Assembly: GCA_023411645.1 (NCBI GenBank)
Contig: JAEYON010000002.1
Span: 12,992-76,991, forward strand
Direction of reading: 5' to 3'
Length of the DNA: 64,000 nt
Source: Bacillota bacterium
GTDB lineage: Bacteria; Bacillota; Clostridia; Acetivibrionales; DTU013
In this document: positions 8,764 through 17,425 of the stretch, piece by piece
Numbering within the stretch: position 1 is the first letter of the stretch
Layout of the letters: the number at the start of each line of letters is the position of its first letter
Notes under the pieces: model-generated
What the model was told of the DNA's origin: nothing
Databases searched by the model: none
Seen by the model: the letters and a program-made list of their open reading frames with translations, nothing else
Position numbers and translations under genes: made by a program

Positions 8764-9281
8764 AGGAGCGAAATTCCCAGATCCACCGTTCGTTCCTCCC
8801 CGAGGAAAGTCAGCCTTACTTTTGCTCTCTCTTTTCTGTGGTCAATGCTTAATATGAATCCTTCCAGCGAAAAAAGTGGGCCATCTACCACCTGTACCCT
8901 GCCATTTTCCATGAATACATTTGAAAACCCGATTTCCTCATTGTTGCTGATAAGCCTTGATAGTACGGCCATTTCACTTCGCTCTATTGAAGCTACCGCG
9001 CTTCCTGTCATTAGCAGTCTGAGAATGCCGGGTATATTTTTTAGTCTATAATATATATCAGTAGTGATGCTGCCATTTACCAAAACATATCCGGGGAAAA
9101 GCGTTCTGGATTCAACGCGCCAAATACCTCCCCTTCTGATCTTTAACGACCGTTTTGGTACGACCACCGTGTAATCATCCTGTAAACGGTATTTGATGCG
9201 CTCCTTCACTTTTTCTTCTTCACCAGTCACAACAAAAAAGCCATGCCACTCATCAATACGAGGATCCAGTAACAATCGCAT
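8742..9281 (-). CDS. loaP: LoaP-type transcription antiterminator (NusG paralogue)
   Basis: NusG-family protein of 179 residues. The N-terminal NGN domain starts with WHGFFVVTGEEEKVKERI and contains SRTLFPGYVLV and the IPGILRLL segment; a KOW domain follows at about residues 125-179 (VQVVDGPLFSLEGFILSID). The core NusG of Firmicutes is not expected beside a polysaccharide operon; this position and the divergent sequence match LoaP, which binds RNA polymerase and a leader RNA hairpin and lets transcription pass terminators in long biosynthetic operons. ATG with AGGTGG 4 bases upstream, and a sigma-A promoter at 9319-9347. It is the first gene of the polysaccharide transcription unit. UpxY/RfaH-type specialised NusG is the alternative label. 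Confidence 0.85.
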   Translation of the reverse strand: MRLLLDPRIDEWHGFFVVTGEEEKVKERIKYRLQDDYTVVVPKRSLKIRRGGIWRVESRTLFPGYVLVNGSITTDIYYRLKNIPGILRLLMTGSAVASIERSEMAVLSRLISNNEEIGFSNVFMENGRVQVVDGPLFSLEGFILSIDHRKERAKVRLTFLGEERTVDLGISLLKPVSAV

Positions 9282-9318
9282 TTACCACCTATCTATAAAT
9301 CCATTCGGGCTAATAGCC

Positions 9319-9347
9319 ATTTTATAGCAAAATTGGTTATAAGTCAA
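9319..9347 (-). promoter_or_regulatory. Sigma-A promoter of loaP and the polysaccharide operon
   Basis: TTGACT at 9347-9342 and TAAAAT (within TATAAAAT) 17 bases downstream, about 35 bases before the loaP start. No better promoter is visible in the 238 bases between loaP and the next gene, so this one probably serves the whole operon. Confidence 0.65.
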
Positions 9348-9464
9348 TAGTTACCAGCGCATTATGTTTTCTTTCGTTTTCTTTGTGGATTGGCTATGTT
9401 AGTCATATAATACAAACCTTTGTATGGTTTCCTAAAGCTTTTCTCTACCCATTGCAGAATTCCC

Positions 9465-10523
9465 TTAAGCTATGGATTTGACCGCCCTATTGAATAGTAC
9501 CCGCAGTATAGCCATGGCCGGTACTGCAAGCAGCATTCCAAGGATTCCGAAGAATTCGCCGCCTGCCAACACTGCAAATATGGTGGCAACCGGGTGCAGT
9601 CCAAGCCTTCCTTCGATCATCTTTGGAGAGATGAAATTGTTATCAAGCTGCTGTACAATAAAAAACACGACCACAACCCACACTGCCTTCAACGGTGATA
9701 TTGTCAGTGCGATGGCTGCCGCAGGAAGTACGCCTATGTATGGTCCAAAATATGGAATGATGTTTGCCAGACCGCCGATCATCCCCAGGACCAGCGGATA
9801 TTTCATCTTCACAAGCATGAGCCCGATGGTTTCAAGCACCCCAACAATCAGCGCCGTCATAAGCTGCCCCTGTATAAAGCGAGCCAGGATCCTGCTAATC
9901 TCTTTTCCCATTCCGACAAGTCCGGCCCGCATACGTCGCGGTAATAGAAGAAGTGTAAAGTCTCTGAATTTATCACCGTCCTTGATTACATAGTAGCTGA
10001 TAACCATTGCAACTGTCAGATCAACAAGAATCCTTGCCATATCCATAATAATATTCATTCCATTTTCTAAAAAACGGACCAGCAGCTTTTGGATCATTTC
10101 AGCTCCACTCTCGAACTCCGCAAAAATAGCATCCTTCACCTGTTCTGACCAGTTGCTTGCTTTGATATTTTTCAAAAGACTGTTGAAAATCTGCTCATAT
10201 CTATCCATGATCTCAGGAAGGGTTTCCATCAGATCGCGAATATTAACAGCCATCTGGGGAATGAAAAAGATTGCTGCGGAAGCTGCAGCAGAAATAAAAA
10301 AGAAGTAGACGAGCAAAATTGCTACACTCATGGGGATTTTCTTCGCCACCAGCCTTTCAGATATGGGCTTGACGATATAGACCAGCGGAACACTCAGCAC
10401 AAACGGCGACAGGATTCGGAATATCTTTACCTTCCAGGTAATCAAAAACGCGGCCGCACCGGCAAGAATCAATGCCGCCGCAATATAAACCAAAACCTTT
10501 TTGGTGAGTACATTTCTTTCCAT
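9465..10523 (-). CDS. AI-2E family transporter (YtvI/PerM-like)
   Basis: Polytopic membrane protein of 352 residues, the standard size for this family. Hydrophobic segments are visible at about residues 10-60 (three helices in the N-terminal half), a long amphipathic central region about 85-140, then helices at about 150-180 and 205-335, ending with the GGEFFGILGMLLAVPAMA signature of the C-terminal half. Family members export or take up varied solutes (autoinducer-2 for TqsA, Na+/H+ antiport for others), so the substrate is open. The frame stays open for 61 codons upstream, but these run through a repeat array; the ATG at 10523 has AAGGA 9 bases upstream and begins a typical N-terminus, so I use it. 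Confidence 0.85.
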   Translation of the reverse strand: MERNVLTKKVLVYIAAALILAGAAAFLITWKVKIFRILSPFVLSVPLVYIVKPISERLVAKKIPMSVAILLVYFFFISAAASAAIFFIPQMAVNIRDLMETLPEIMDRYEQIFNSLLKNIKASNWSEQVKDAIFAEFESGAEMIQKLLVRFLENGMNIIMDMARILVDLTVAMVISYYVIKDGDKFRDFTLLLLPRRMRAGLVGMGKEISRILARFIQGQLMTALIVGVLETIGLMLVKMKYPLVLGMIGGLANIIPYFGPYIGVLPAAAIALTISPLKAVWVVVVFFIVQQLDNNFISPKMIEGRLGLHPVATIFAVLAGGEFFGILGMLLAVPAMAILRVLFNRAVKSIA

Positions 10524-10548
10524 GAGGACGTTCCTTTCATTTTGCAAT

Positions 10549-10611
10549 GGGGACGTTTCTCCCAATTGGGGACGTTTCTCCCAAATGGGGACAATTGGGG
10601 ACGTTTCCCAA
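10549..10611. repeat. GGGGACGTTTCTCCC direct repeats
   Basis: Four units beginning at 10549, 10568, 10587 (truncated) and 10597, with a 19-bp period; each full unit reads GGGGACGTTTCTCCCAAtt. They sit just before the AI-2E transporter gene. The same sequence recurs inside the DUF1015 coding region at 20756-20791. Similar GGGGACGTTTCT words are a known dispersed repeat type in clostridia. No transposase gene is close by. Confidence 0.85.
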
Positions 10612-10622
10612 GTATGCAGAAA

Positions 10623-10646
10623 ACCGGGTATGTGCTTATACCCGGT
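10623..10646 (-). terminator. Intrinsic terminator after the YtxH-like gene
   Basis: Perfect 9-bp stem ACCGGGTAT/ATACCCGGT with a 6-base loop, followed on the minus strand by TTTTC. It lies 31 bases after the stop of the small membrane-associated gene. Confidence 0.65.
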
Positions 10647-10677
10647 CTTCACGAGGATTTGAGAGAATGTGTGTATG

Positions 10678-10860
10678 TCATCTGAACAGATCCGCAACAT
10701 CACCAATGATGTTACCGGTTTTTCTGATCAGTGATTTGCCTCTGTGCATCATTTTTCTTCTTGACCTTGAGGACATCATATCCGAGTTATTCAGTATCAT
10801 GCTCACTGACGCGCCAACCAGCCCGCCGATTACCATCCCTCTTACAAGACCCTTACGCAT
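10678..10860 (-). CDS. Small YtxH-like membrane protein
   Basis: Protein of 60 residues: a short basic N-terminus, one glycine-rich hydrophobic helix at about residues 7-24 (MVIGGLVGASVSMIL) and a basic tail rich in Arg, Lys and Met. This is the layout of YtxH-domain general-stress proteins, though shorter than most. AAAGGAG lies 9 bases before the ATG. It follows the PRC-barrel gene by 63 bases in the same direction, and both could relate to the cell surface or to stress. The exact function is unknown. Confidence 0.65.
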   Translation of the reverse strand: MRKGLVRGMVIGGLVGASVSMILNNSDMMSSRSRRKMMHRGKSLIRKTGNIIGDVADLFR

Positions 10861-10923
10861 CCTATCCTTCTCCTTTCACCTGAATTCAGTCACGCATTCA
10901 GCTTATAAATATGTGTGAAATCA

Positions 10924-11478
10924 TCACAGCAGCTTGTTTTTAATGCCTCCGCCGCTCTCCTTCATTTCATCCACCGCTTCTTTTTCAACGACCGCAACCT
11001 CTTCTCCCAGCTCGACCCTGCCAAACAGCGGCAGAAGCTTCCGTCCCTGTATGATATCCTGTAGTATACCGTCTGATATTTCGAAGGCTTCAATTTTGCC
11101 AGACTGGATATTAAATATCACATCCTTTACGATCCCAAGCTCTCCTCCGGCCTTTGAATATACCCTGCGCCCCAGCAGACTGCCTTTATCGCCGCCGAAC
11201 AGCTCTTTGCTTTCGCCGAATGCTGCCTTGAAAGCCTTCCTGCCAATGTTTCTCACATACCCTGCATCGTTGATAATGGCGGCATCATTACCCAGGTTCA
11301 GCAGCTCCTTTAGCAATACAAGCCTTTTACCGGGCACAAGGCCTGTATGTTCCAGCAGGAGTGCTTTTACCTCCCTGTTTTCCAGATCAAACAGGATATC
11401 CTTCACGACTCCGGCCTTTTTTCCGCTGTCCGCACAAATCACCGGAAGGTTCAACACCTCGCTGTACCTGTGCTGCAT
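10924..11478 (-). CDS. PRC-barrel domain protein
   Basis: About 184 residues with two PRC-barrel repeats: the first at about residues 1-75 (SEVLNLPVICADSGKKAGVVKDILFD) and the second at about 90-160 (LLGRRVYSKAGGELGIVKDVIFN). Such two-barrel proteins (YlmC/YrrD-like) occur in spore formers; many are of unknown function and may bind RNA or ribosomes. The frame is open to an ATG at 11523, but only the ATG at 11478 has a proper site, GGAGG with 7 bases spacing, so I place the start there. An acidic, Glu-rich tail ends the protein. Confidence 0.8.
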   Translation of the reverse strand: MQHRYSEVLNLPVICADSGKKAGVVKDILFDLENREVKALLLEHTGLVPGKRLVLLKELLNLGNDAAIINDAGYVRNIGRKAFKAAFGESKELFGGDKGSLLGRRVYSKAGGELGIVKDVIFNIQSGKIEAFEISDGILQDIIQGRKLLPLFGRVELGEEVAVVEKEAVDEMKESGGGIKNKLL

Positions 11479-11588
11479 TAGCCTGCCTCCGTAATACAAA
11501 TTAAACTGTTGTCTATCGTTCATATTATTTCAATCTTCACGATAAAAAATGCATAAGTAAAAAAAGGCAAAAAAAGGGCCTGTTAAGT

Positions 11589-11629
11589 AAAAAAATCCAG
11601 TGAACAACTTTTTACGGTCACTCACTGGA
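11589..11629 (-). terminator. Intrinsic terminator of the adhesin gene
   Basis: Perfect 8-bp stem TCCAGTGA/TCACTGGA with an 18-base loop, followed on the minus strand by seven T. It lies about 60 bases after the stop of the LPxTG adhesin gene. Confidence 0.85.
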
Positions 11630-11684
11630 AAAATAAATCAATATTTCTTTACTTGAGGGTCGTCTTTCGGCTATCCTTCGTGCT

Positions 11685-14600
11685 TTAAGTGTTTCCCTTT
11701 CGGCGGCGCGGGACCAGACTCAGAAGTCCGGCTGCCATAAGAGTCGCACCCGTTACGAAGAACCAGAAGGAGGTGGGAATGCCGCCTGTCTGGGGGAGCT
11801 TGTTGACGGGGGGTTCGGGAGTTCCGGGATCGCCGGGAATCTCTTCATCGTCGATTTCCTCCCAGCCTTCTGCTTCCGGAGCTCCATCCTCTTCGGAATT
11901 CCGAAGGATAAAAGATTTGTTCAAATCGTTCTGTGTGATTTCAAAGGTCTGTCTGCCTTCAAACAGGCGGTAGTCCGCGGGAGCGCGTGTCTCGCCTACG
12001 GAATATGTCCCTGGGAGAAGGTTTGTGAATTTTGCTATGCCGTCGCTTCCGGTGACCGTTACCACAATGACGTTTCCGCCACTGTCATATAAGGTAAACT
12101 CCGCGCCGGAAAGCGGTTCGTTTAGTGTGTTGGCCTTTAATATTCTAAGCGAGCCGTAGACCGTGCCGCCCGCGTCGATACTTTTGCGGTTTAAAAGCGT
12201 GAAGGACAATGAAACGTCCTTTTTCATGTTGAAGGACAGAACCTCCGTGCTCAGATCATAGCCCGCCGGGGCCGCTGTTTCACGTACGGTGTAGGATGTG
12301 CCTGCCGGAATATCCACGAATTCCGCTATGCCGTCAGTTCCGGAAACCGCAGTTGCAATTGCGCTGCCGCCTCCCGCATAGAGGGTGAAGGTCGCGCCCG
12401 GGAGAGGGTCGCCGCCCTCGTCCGTCTTATAAATGCGGACGTTTCCGTTTTCCTGGGGCAGTTTTTTGTTCACCATTGTGAAGAAGGTGGGGTCGGCAAG
12501 GGTATTGACTGAAATGACCTCATCGCTGAGTTCATAGCCCTCGGGGGCCGCTGTCTCGCGGATGGTGTATTTTGCATCCCCGCGGACGTTTATAAACTCG
12601 GCGATTCCACCCGCACCGGAGATGGCGGATGCAACGGTCTTGCCTGCGCTGTCATAAAGGGTGAAGGACGCGCCGGCCAGCTTGTTTCCATCCTCGTCTG
12701 TTTTGAGAACAGAGAGCTTGACAGAGCCGGGTATATAGGGCACGGGTACGTTTTTGAGGATGGGGCTTCCTGTGTCATTGCCATCCTTGTCCTTATAGGC
12801 AGGTGCAGCGACAGCGGTGTGATTTCCATCGGTGTAGCTGACCGCCACTGTAATCGTGTCCTTGGTAAGCTGATATCCCGAAGGGGGCACGAGTTCCTCA
12901 ATGGTGTAGAACTCACCCGACTTGCTGACAGGAACGTACTTAAAGGTGACTACGTTGTCTACCGCACTGGCGGTGTCCTCAAAATGACCGGTTTCCGAAT
13001 CTCCGCTTATTTTAAAGGTACCACCGTTCATTTTAATAGTATCGCTCGAAGAGCTATTCTTGGTAAATTTCACCTCCGCTGCGGCGGGGGTGTTTTTGAA
13101 GGCCCTGGTGTACGCATCATAGCGCCCGATATTGGCAGCTGTAGGCGTCATCAGCACATGAACGTCAGTATAACTGCTATCCGTATAGGCAACAACCACA
13201 TTGAAAATGTCCTTTTCTGCGAGGTTCAGGTAGCCTGCGGGTGCACTGGTTTCTGTAATCTTATAGGTGCCAACCATAAGCTGGCCGAAGTCAACAAGTC
13301 CGTTTTCATCCACAGATTCCGTCAAAGTTACAGAGGTCCCCTTGTGGGTAGTTCCTGTAAGGGTAAAGGTACCGCCGTCAATGCCTGCTCTCAGAACGAT
13401 GGGGGTGCCATCGTCATCTATTTTTGTGAAGGAGACCCCGGCGTTGATGTCTGTGAGGACAGGCTCATTAATCAGTTCGTTCGGGGTTCTGCCGTCGCCG
13501 CCGGTGTAGGTCACCTTAACGCCTGTTTTTGTGCTGACATCTGCATACTCTATTTTTGCGGTAATTTTTGTAGTGCTCTTGACATGTCCGGCTGGCTCCT
13601 TTGTCTCGCTAATCTCGTATGTTCCCATCGGTACATTTGAGAAGGTTGCGATTCCTCCTACATTACTTGTAGCCGTGAGTGTGAGCTCTGTTGCACCGGC
13701 GTAATCCGGTGTGCCTTTCAACTCAAACTCAGCGCCTGCGAGGGGAAGGTTGCTTGCTCCAACCTTGCTGATTACAACATCCGCTTTACCGAGAATATTT
13801 GTAACAATAATATGCGGCGGCGTGGCGGGGAGCATGTCTGCTGACGTTGTCGGATAGGCCTTTACGGAATCCCCGGAGTTGAGATATCCGGCAGGCGGAT
13901 CAACTTCTCTAACATAGAAGAACCATCTTGGCTGCCCGTCAAAAATGGCAATTCCGTCTGCGCCCGTTTTGACCTTATAGTCAACACCGCCCTTTTTCAC
14001 AGGCTCTCCATTGGGCTTCAACAGAACGAACTCTACGTCCTTCAGAGGCAGACCGTCATTACCAAGCTTTTTTACCTTGAGGGTGTACGCGCTGGAGCCG
14101 GCAGTTTCGTAAATTTCATGCACGGATACGCCGGTTTTTGTGCTGATGCTCTCGGGGAAGCCGGTTTCTCCGCTCAGCGTAATGGAATTGTCAATGGACA
14201 CGCCTTCGGCTGTGACAACCGTGCTGAAAACAAGGACATAAGCATTTTTTCCGTCGGGGAGACGGAGCTTGAAATACTCTTTACCCGCATTCGGACCATC
14301 CGCCTTGAATCCATGTTCAAAATGATCAGTGTTGTTGATGTCAAAGGTAGTATTTTCATCGTTCTTCGTCACATTGCCGGAACTTGGATTCACGTAGCCG
14401 TCATACAGCTTAACGGTTATCTTATCCAGATCAAGATCGTCATTCAGGATGTCCTCGACCCAAGCGTTCTTCAAGTCTACGCGACCGGGGTTAATCTGCA
14501 CTTCCCACGTAATCACGTCTTCTTTTTTTGCTGAGACGTATTTGGTGTCTTTTTTAATGACGGAGTGTGTAATCGAGGTACTGGCAGTTGATTCAATGCC

Positions 14601-17120
14601 GGCTGTGTTTTTATCCAGCGTGAGCTTTGCCTTGTTGGAAAACGGCTTGCTTGTAAAGCTCCCGTCCAGAATCTCGTCCGTCAGATAAGTCTTGAAAGTA
14701 AACACATACTTATCAGAGTTGTCAGGCAAGGTGAGGGTAAAGCCTTTTGGTGTGGTTGTCCCGTCAAAGATAATATTGTCAGGAAGAACCTGCGGCGCTC
14801 CATCGTTGATACTTACCCTGAAAACGCCCAAATCACCCACAGCGGGGAAAAGTACCATTCCATCGGGGAACTCGTCCGTAATCACCGCGTTTTTCATGGG
14901 CAGGCTGTTACGATTGACGCGCAGGGTCCAGGTAATTGAGCGCTCGTCGTGGTTGTAAGACCCGGCGGATTTCTTCAGCATTTCGAGCTTATAGGTTTTG
15001 GTGGCCTCTACTCTGGGGTTTGCGAGTAGATGGTCATTTATGGTAACTCCGTTTTTGAAGGTTTTCTTGGCCCCCGTCTGGTTACCCCTATACATATCAT
15101 CAAAAGCCTTCTGAGTGATTTTCGTATAGAAGGTGATAACATAGCTGTCGGATATGGGGCCGGAAGGTAGCGTAAACCTAAACCCGCCATCTGTCACATC
15201 AGAGAGCTTGCCATATTCGCTATCCTCCTGATTGTTGATAAAGGTTTTCCCGGTTGTCTCGCCGTTCTTCTTTACAGTGAAGGGTTGATCAGCGGCAAAT
15301 ATGTGGTCGGCAACGGTCACCACATCATCCGTTATAGAAACGCCCGTCATCGGAATCCGGTTGCTGTTGAGGGTGATCACCCACTGTATATAGTCGCCCT
15401 TGATAGTAGAGGCTGCAGCACCATGCTCGAACTCTGCCTCAGCAGTGGTGGATTTGGAAATCAGACCACCGCCGGCAATAACCGGTTTGCTTATCCCAAC
15501 GGCGCCAATGCTCGTGCCGGAGCCTACTCCATCAGACGGTGTCCACTCAATTTTTGCGTTGTTTTTTACACCGACTCCATCGTTGGTATTCAGACTTGAT
15601 TCCCAGTTTGAAATCTTTGTGTAGTAGGTCAAAGTATACTCTTGCTCTGTGTCCGGGTTCGCCGCAGGATGGGAGGCGCCAAAGTTATATGTCAGCTCCT
15701 TTTTATCCTCGGAGAGATCATAATCTCCGTAAGCGCCGGGGGTATCGGTTACCCTTGCGGCGGTGCTACCGTCGGGATATTCAATGGTGACGAATAAGTC
15801 TTTGGATTCAGGGACGCCACCACTAAGGACTGAAGCAGTGCCGTCAAAAAATTCATGGGGTGCAAATCCCGCACCAGGTGCCGGTAGGGTGTCAATAATC
15901 CTTGCGTTGGGGAGGTAAAAACTGCCCTTGGGCATTTTGACATTGACTTTCCACTCCACATAGGCGGATTTCCCGTCAGCACCCTTAAAAATTGCCGTGC
16001 CTGTCTTAGCAAAAAAGCCTGCCATCTGGAATGTGTCCTCTGCCACTGCATTTGCGGCATCAAAAGAATCCTTTTTCAGATCCGCAGTGTTTTTGAATTC
16101 ATTTATAGCATCGGAACCGGTATCAATCGTATTAATCTTGGTTATATACCGGATTACCTGCGTACCCAGAGGTGTATGCCCGGAAGGGAATGTGTAGGTA
16201 ATCTTCTTATTTTCGTTCTCTAATTTCAAGCTGGTGTCTGAAACAGAATCATATGTACCACCGGAGTTCTTCACTGTAAAGCTTCCGGGTTTATATGTAT
16301 GGGCGCCGGAAAGCTCGTCGATTAGCTCGAAGTTGCTATAGTCAAAGCTGGGGAACTCATCCGGAGGCGTTACGGTAACAGTCCATGTAATTTCATTGGC
16401 ATCCGGATTATATGTGTGTTCTTTGGTCAGCGTGCTCTTTGCAGGCGGTTTGGGGTCAGTCTCCTTAGATTTGCGACTGATGTTGATAATATGGCCGCCG
16501 AAGGAAATCCGGGTAGTCCCTGCGCTTGGGTCAAGCTCCTCCATGTACTTGAAGTAACCTTTGAAGGCAATTTTACCCCAAATCTCGGTTACGAGTTCTT
16601 GAACATCCCCGGTCAGCACGACCTTCAGTTTTCCTGCCGTGATGCTCCATTCTGCAAAATCTTTGCCCTGTGTGGTCAGTTTGCCATTGGTAGTGCCTAT
16701 AAATTCAAGACCTTCCGGCAGAGAAAGCTCAAAAAAGTCCCCGGAGTTGAAGTCAGCACCTCTCTTGGCCTCTGTGAGGTGGAATCCAACTTGGAATTGC
16801 ACCACCGCGTTGGCAGGAATCTCCTCATAGGAGCCATCTTCTTCCTTGGGAATCTCTGTGATGCCATCGCTCTGAAAAATTTTAATAAAGGATTTTAACG
16901 GATCAACCTTATCCCAGCCCGTGAAGGGCTTGCCGTCAAGATCATGGATGAACGCATCTCCTGTTCCATCCTGACCAATATTAGTGCCACCCAGCCGCCA
17001 CACGTCGCCCGAATCGGAACCTTCGGCCAGAGCTGTGCTCATGGGCATAAGCTGGAGGACCAGCATTAATACCATGAGAAGAGAGAGCGTTTTTGCAGTT
17101 TTCATCTTCTTCAATTTCAA
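11685..17120 (-). CDS. Giant LPxTG cell-wall adhesin with Cna collagen-binding and SpaA/Cna-B modules
   Basis: Protein of 1811 residues. Residues 1-33 are a Sec signal peptide (basic start, long Leu/Met core, STALAEG end). About 65-1000 hold five or six beta-sandwich modules of the Cna adhesin type, each with an ITWxVxVN-like strand (at about 240, 385, 573, 727 and 867) and an Asn/Asp-Glu rich edge. About 1010-1760 hold seven SpaA/Cna-B modules, each closing with the E-box glutamate in ETxAPxGY-like motifs (YKITETSAPAGY, YTIRETAAPEGY), which in this family form Lys-Asn/Asp isopeptide bonds. The C-terminus is LPQTGG, a hydrophobic helix and RRRKGNT: a class of sorting signal cut by sortase. 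It should be a wall-anchored stalk. Start is TTG with AGGTG 6 bases upstream; an ATG 15 bases later lacks a site. The sortase gene lies divergently next to it. Confidence 0.93.
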   Translation of the reverse strand: MKLKKMKTAKTLSLLMVLMLVLQLMPMSTALAEGSDSGDVWRLGGTNIGQDGTGDAFIHDLDGKPFTGWDKVDPLKSFIKIFQSDGITEIPKEEDGSYEEIPANAVVQFQVGFHLTEAKRGADFNSGDFFELSLPEGLEFIGTTNGKLTTQGKDFAEWSITAGKLKVVLTGDVQELVTEIWGKIAFKGYFKYMEELDPSAGTTRISFGGHIINISRKSKETDPKPPAKSTLTKEHTYNPDANEITWTVTVTPPDEFPSFDYSNFELIDELSGAHTYKPGSFTVKNSGGTYDSVSDTSLKLENENKKITYTFPSGHTPLGTQVIRYITKINTIDTGSDAINEFKNTADLKKDSFDAANAVAEDTFQMAGFFAKTGTAIFKGADGKSAYVEWKVNVKMPKGSFYLPNARIIDTLPAPGAGFAPHEFFDGTASVLSGGVPESKDLFVTIEYPDGSTAARVTDTPGAYGDYDLSEDKKELTYNFGASHPAANPDTEQEYTLTYYTKISNWESSLNTNDGVGVKNNAKIEWTPSDGVGSGTSIGAVGISKPVIAGGGLISKSTTAEAEFEHGAAASTIKGDYIQWVITLNSNRIPMTGVSITDDVVTVADHIFAADQPFTVKKNGETTGKTFINNQEDSEYGKLSDVTDGGFRFTLPSGPISDSYVITFYTKITQKAFDDMYRGNQTGAKKTFKNGVTINDHLLANPRVEATKTYKLEMLKKSAGSYNHDERSITWTLRVNRNSLPMKNAVITDEFPDGMVLFPAVGDLGVFRVSINDGAPQVLPDNIIFDGTTTPKGFTLTLPDNSDKYVFTFKTYLTDEILDGSFTSKPFSNKAKLTLDKNTAGIESTASTSITHSVIKKDTKYVSAKKEDVITWEVQINPGRVDLKNAWVEDILNDDLDLDKITVKLYDGYVNPSSGNVTKNDENTTFDINNTDHFEHGFKADGPNAGKEYFKLRLPDGKNAYVLVFSTVVTAEGVSIDNSITLSGETGFPESISTKTGVSVHEIYETAGSSAYTLKVKKLGNDGLPLKDVEFVLLKPNGEPVKKGGVDYKVKTGADGIAIFDGQPRWFFYVREVDPPAGYLNSGDSVKAYPTTSADMLPATPPHIIVTNILGKADVVISKVGASNLPLAGAEFELKGTPDYAGATELTLTATSNVGGIATFSNVPMGTYEISETKEPAGHVKSTTKITAKIEYADVSTKTGVKVTYTGGDGRTPNELINEPVLTDINAGVSFTKIDDDGTPIVLRAGIDGGTFTLTGTTHKGTSVTLTESVDENGLVDFGQLMVGTYKITETSAPAGYLNLAEKDIFNVVVAYTDSSYTDVHVLMTPTAANIGRYDAYTRAFKNTPAAAEVKFTKNSSSSDTIKMNGGTFKISGDSETGHFEDTASAVDNVVTFKYVPVSKSGEFYTIEELVPPSGYQLTKDTITVAVSYTDGNHTAVAAPAYKDKDGNDTGSPILKNVPVPYIPGSVKLSVLKTDEDGNKLAGASFTLYDSAGKTVASAISGAGGIAEFINVRGDAKYTIRETAAPEGYELSDEVISVNTLADPTFFTMVNKKLPQENGNVRIYKTDEGGDPLPGATFTLYAGGGSAIATAVSGTDGIAEFVDIPAGTSYTVRETAAPAGYDLSTEVLSFNMKKDVSLSFTLLNRKSIDAGGTVYGSLRILKANTLNEPLSGAEFTLYDSGGNVIVVTVTGSDGIAKFTNLLPGTYSVGETRAPADYRLFEGRQTFEITQNDLNKSFILRNSEEDGAPEAEGWEEIDDEEIPGDPGTPEPPVNKLPQTGGIPTSFWFFVTGATLMAAGLLSLVPRRRKGNT

Positions 17121-17425
17121 TTCTCACACCTCTTAACTTTCCTCATATTTTTATTCTCTATGTTCAACTGCTCCTCTCAAAGAAACAGGCAGACGAAATA
17201 AGTCGTCTGCCGTCCGCTGCCTTCGTGATAGCGAAGCCTCGCCGGAGCAGGATAAGCGTGAATAATTACTGATATTACGCACGTTGGTTGCCATTTTCTC
17301 TTGAAATGATAACATGTTTTCGGGTTTACTAAAAGCTCATAAATGCTTACCCCTGCAACAATGCCATAAACATGTAATAAATGCAAGACCTTTTAAATAA
17401 TAATTTTTCATGGTAGGATAAATAC
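17121..17425. other. Divergent intergenic region: adhesin / sortase
   Basis: 305 bases without a gene. On the minus strand the adhesin leader has a 5-bp hairpin CTTCG/CGAAG at 17221-17236 and a perfect 8-bp stem at 17188-17211. A possible plus-strand promoter is TTGCCA at 17288 and TAACAT 16 bases on. The sortase ribosome site AGGA is near 17415. I see no match to a known riboswitch consensus here. Confidence 0.6.
17188..17211 (-). terminator. Hairpin in adhesin leader, possible attenuator
   Basis: GGCAGACG pairs perfectly with CGTCTGCC over an 8-base AT-rich loop, and on the minus strand TGTTTCTTT follows. It lies about 70 bases upstream of the adhesin start, after the leader's own 5' structure, so it could terminate or attenuate the transcript. 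Confidence 0.5.

Noticed and set aside
10524..10706. An N-terminal extension of 61 residues for the AI-2E transporter
   Set aside because: It is encoded by the repeat array and has no ribosome binding site; the ATG at 10523 does.
12819..13640. Plus-strand frame of 273 codons inside the adhesin gene
   Set aside because: It lies opposite the adhesin's repeat modules, has no ribosome binding site and its Cys/His-rich translation matches no domain. It is a shadow of the long minus-strand gene.
17188..17280. A c-di-GMP riboswitch in the adhesin leader
   Set aside because: Adhesin genes in clostridia can be under c-di-GMP control, but the leader lacks the GCAAACC and ACGCAAAGC cores that are plain at 29880-30165.
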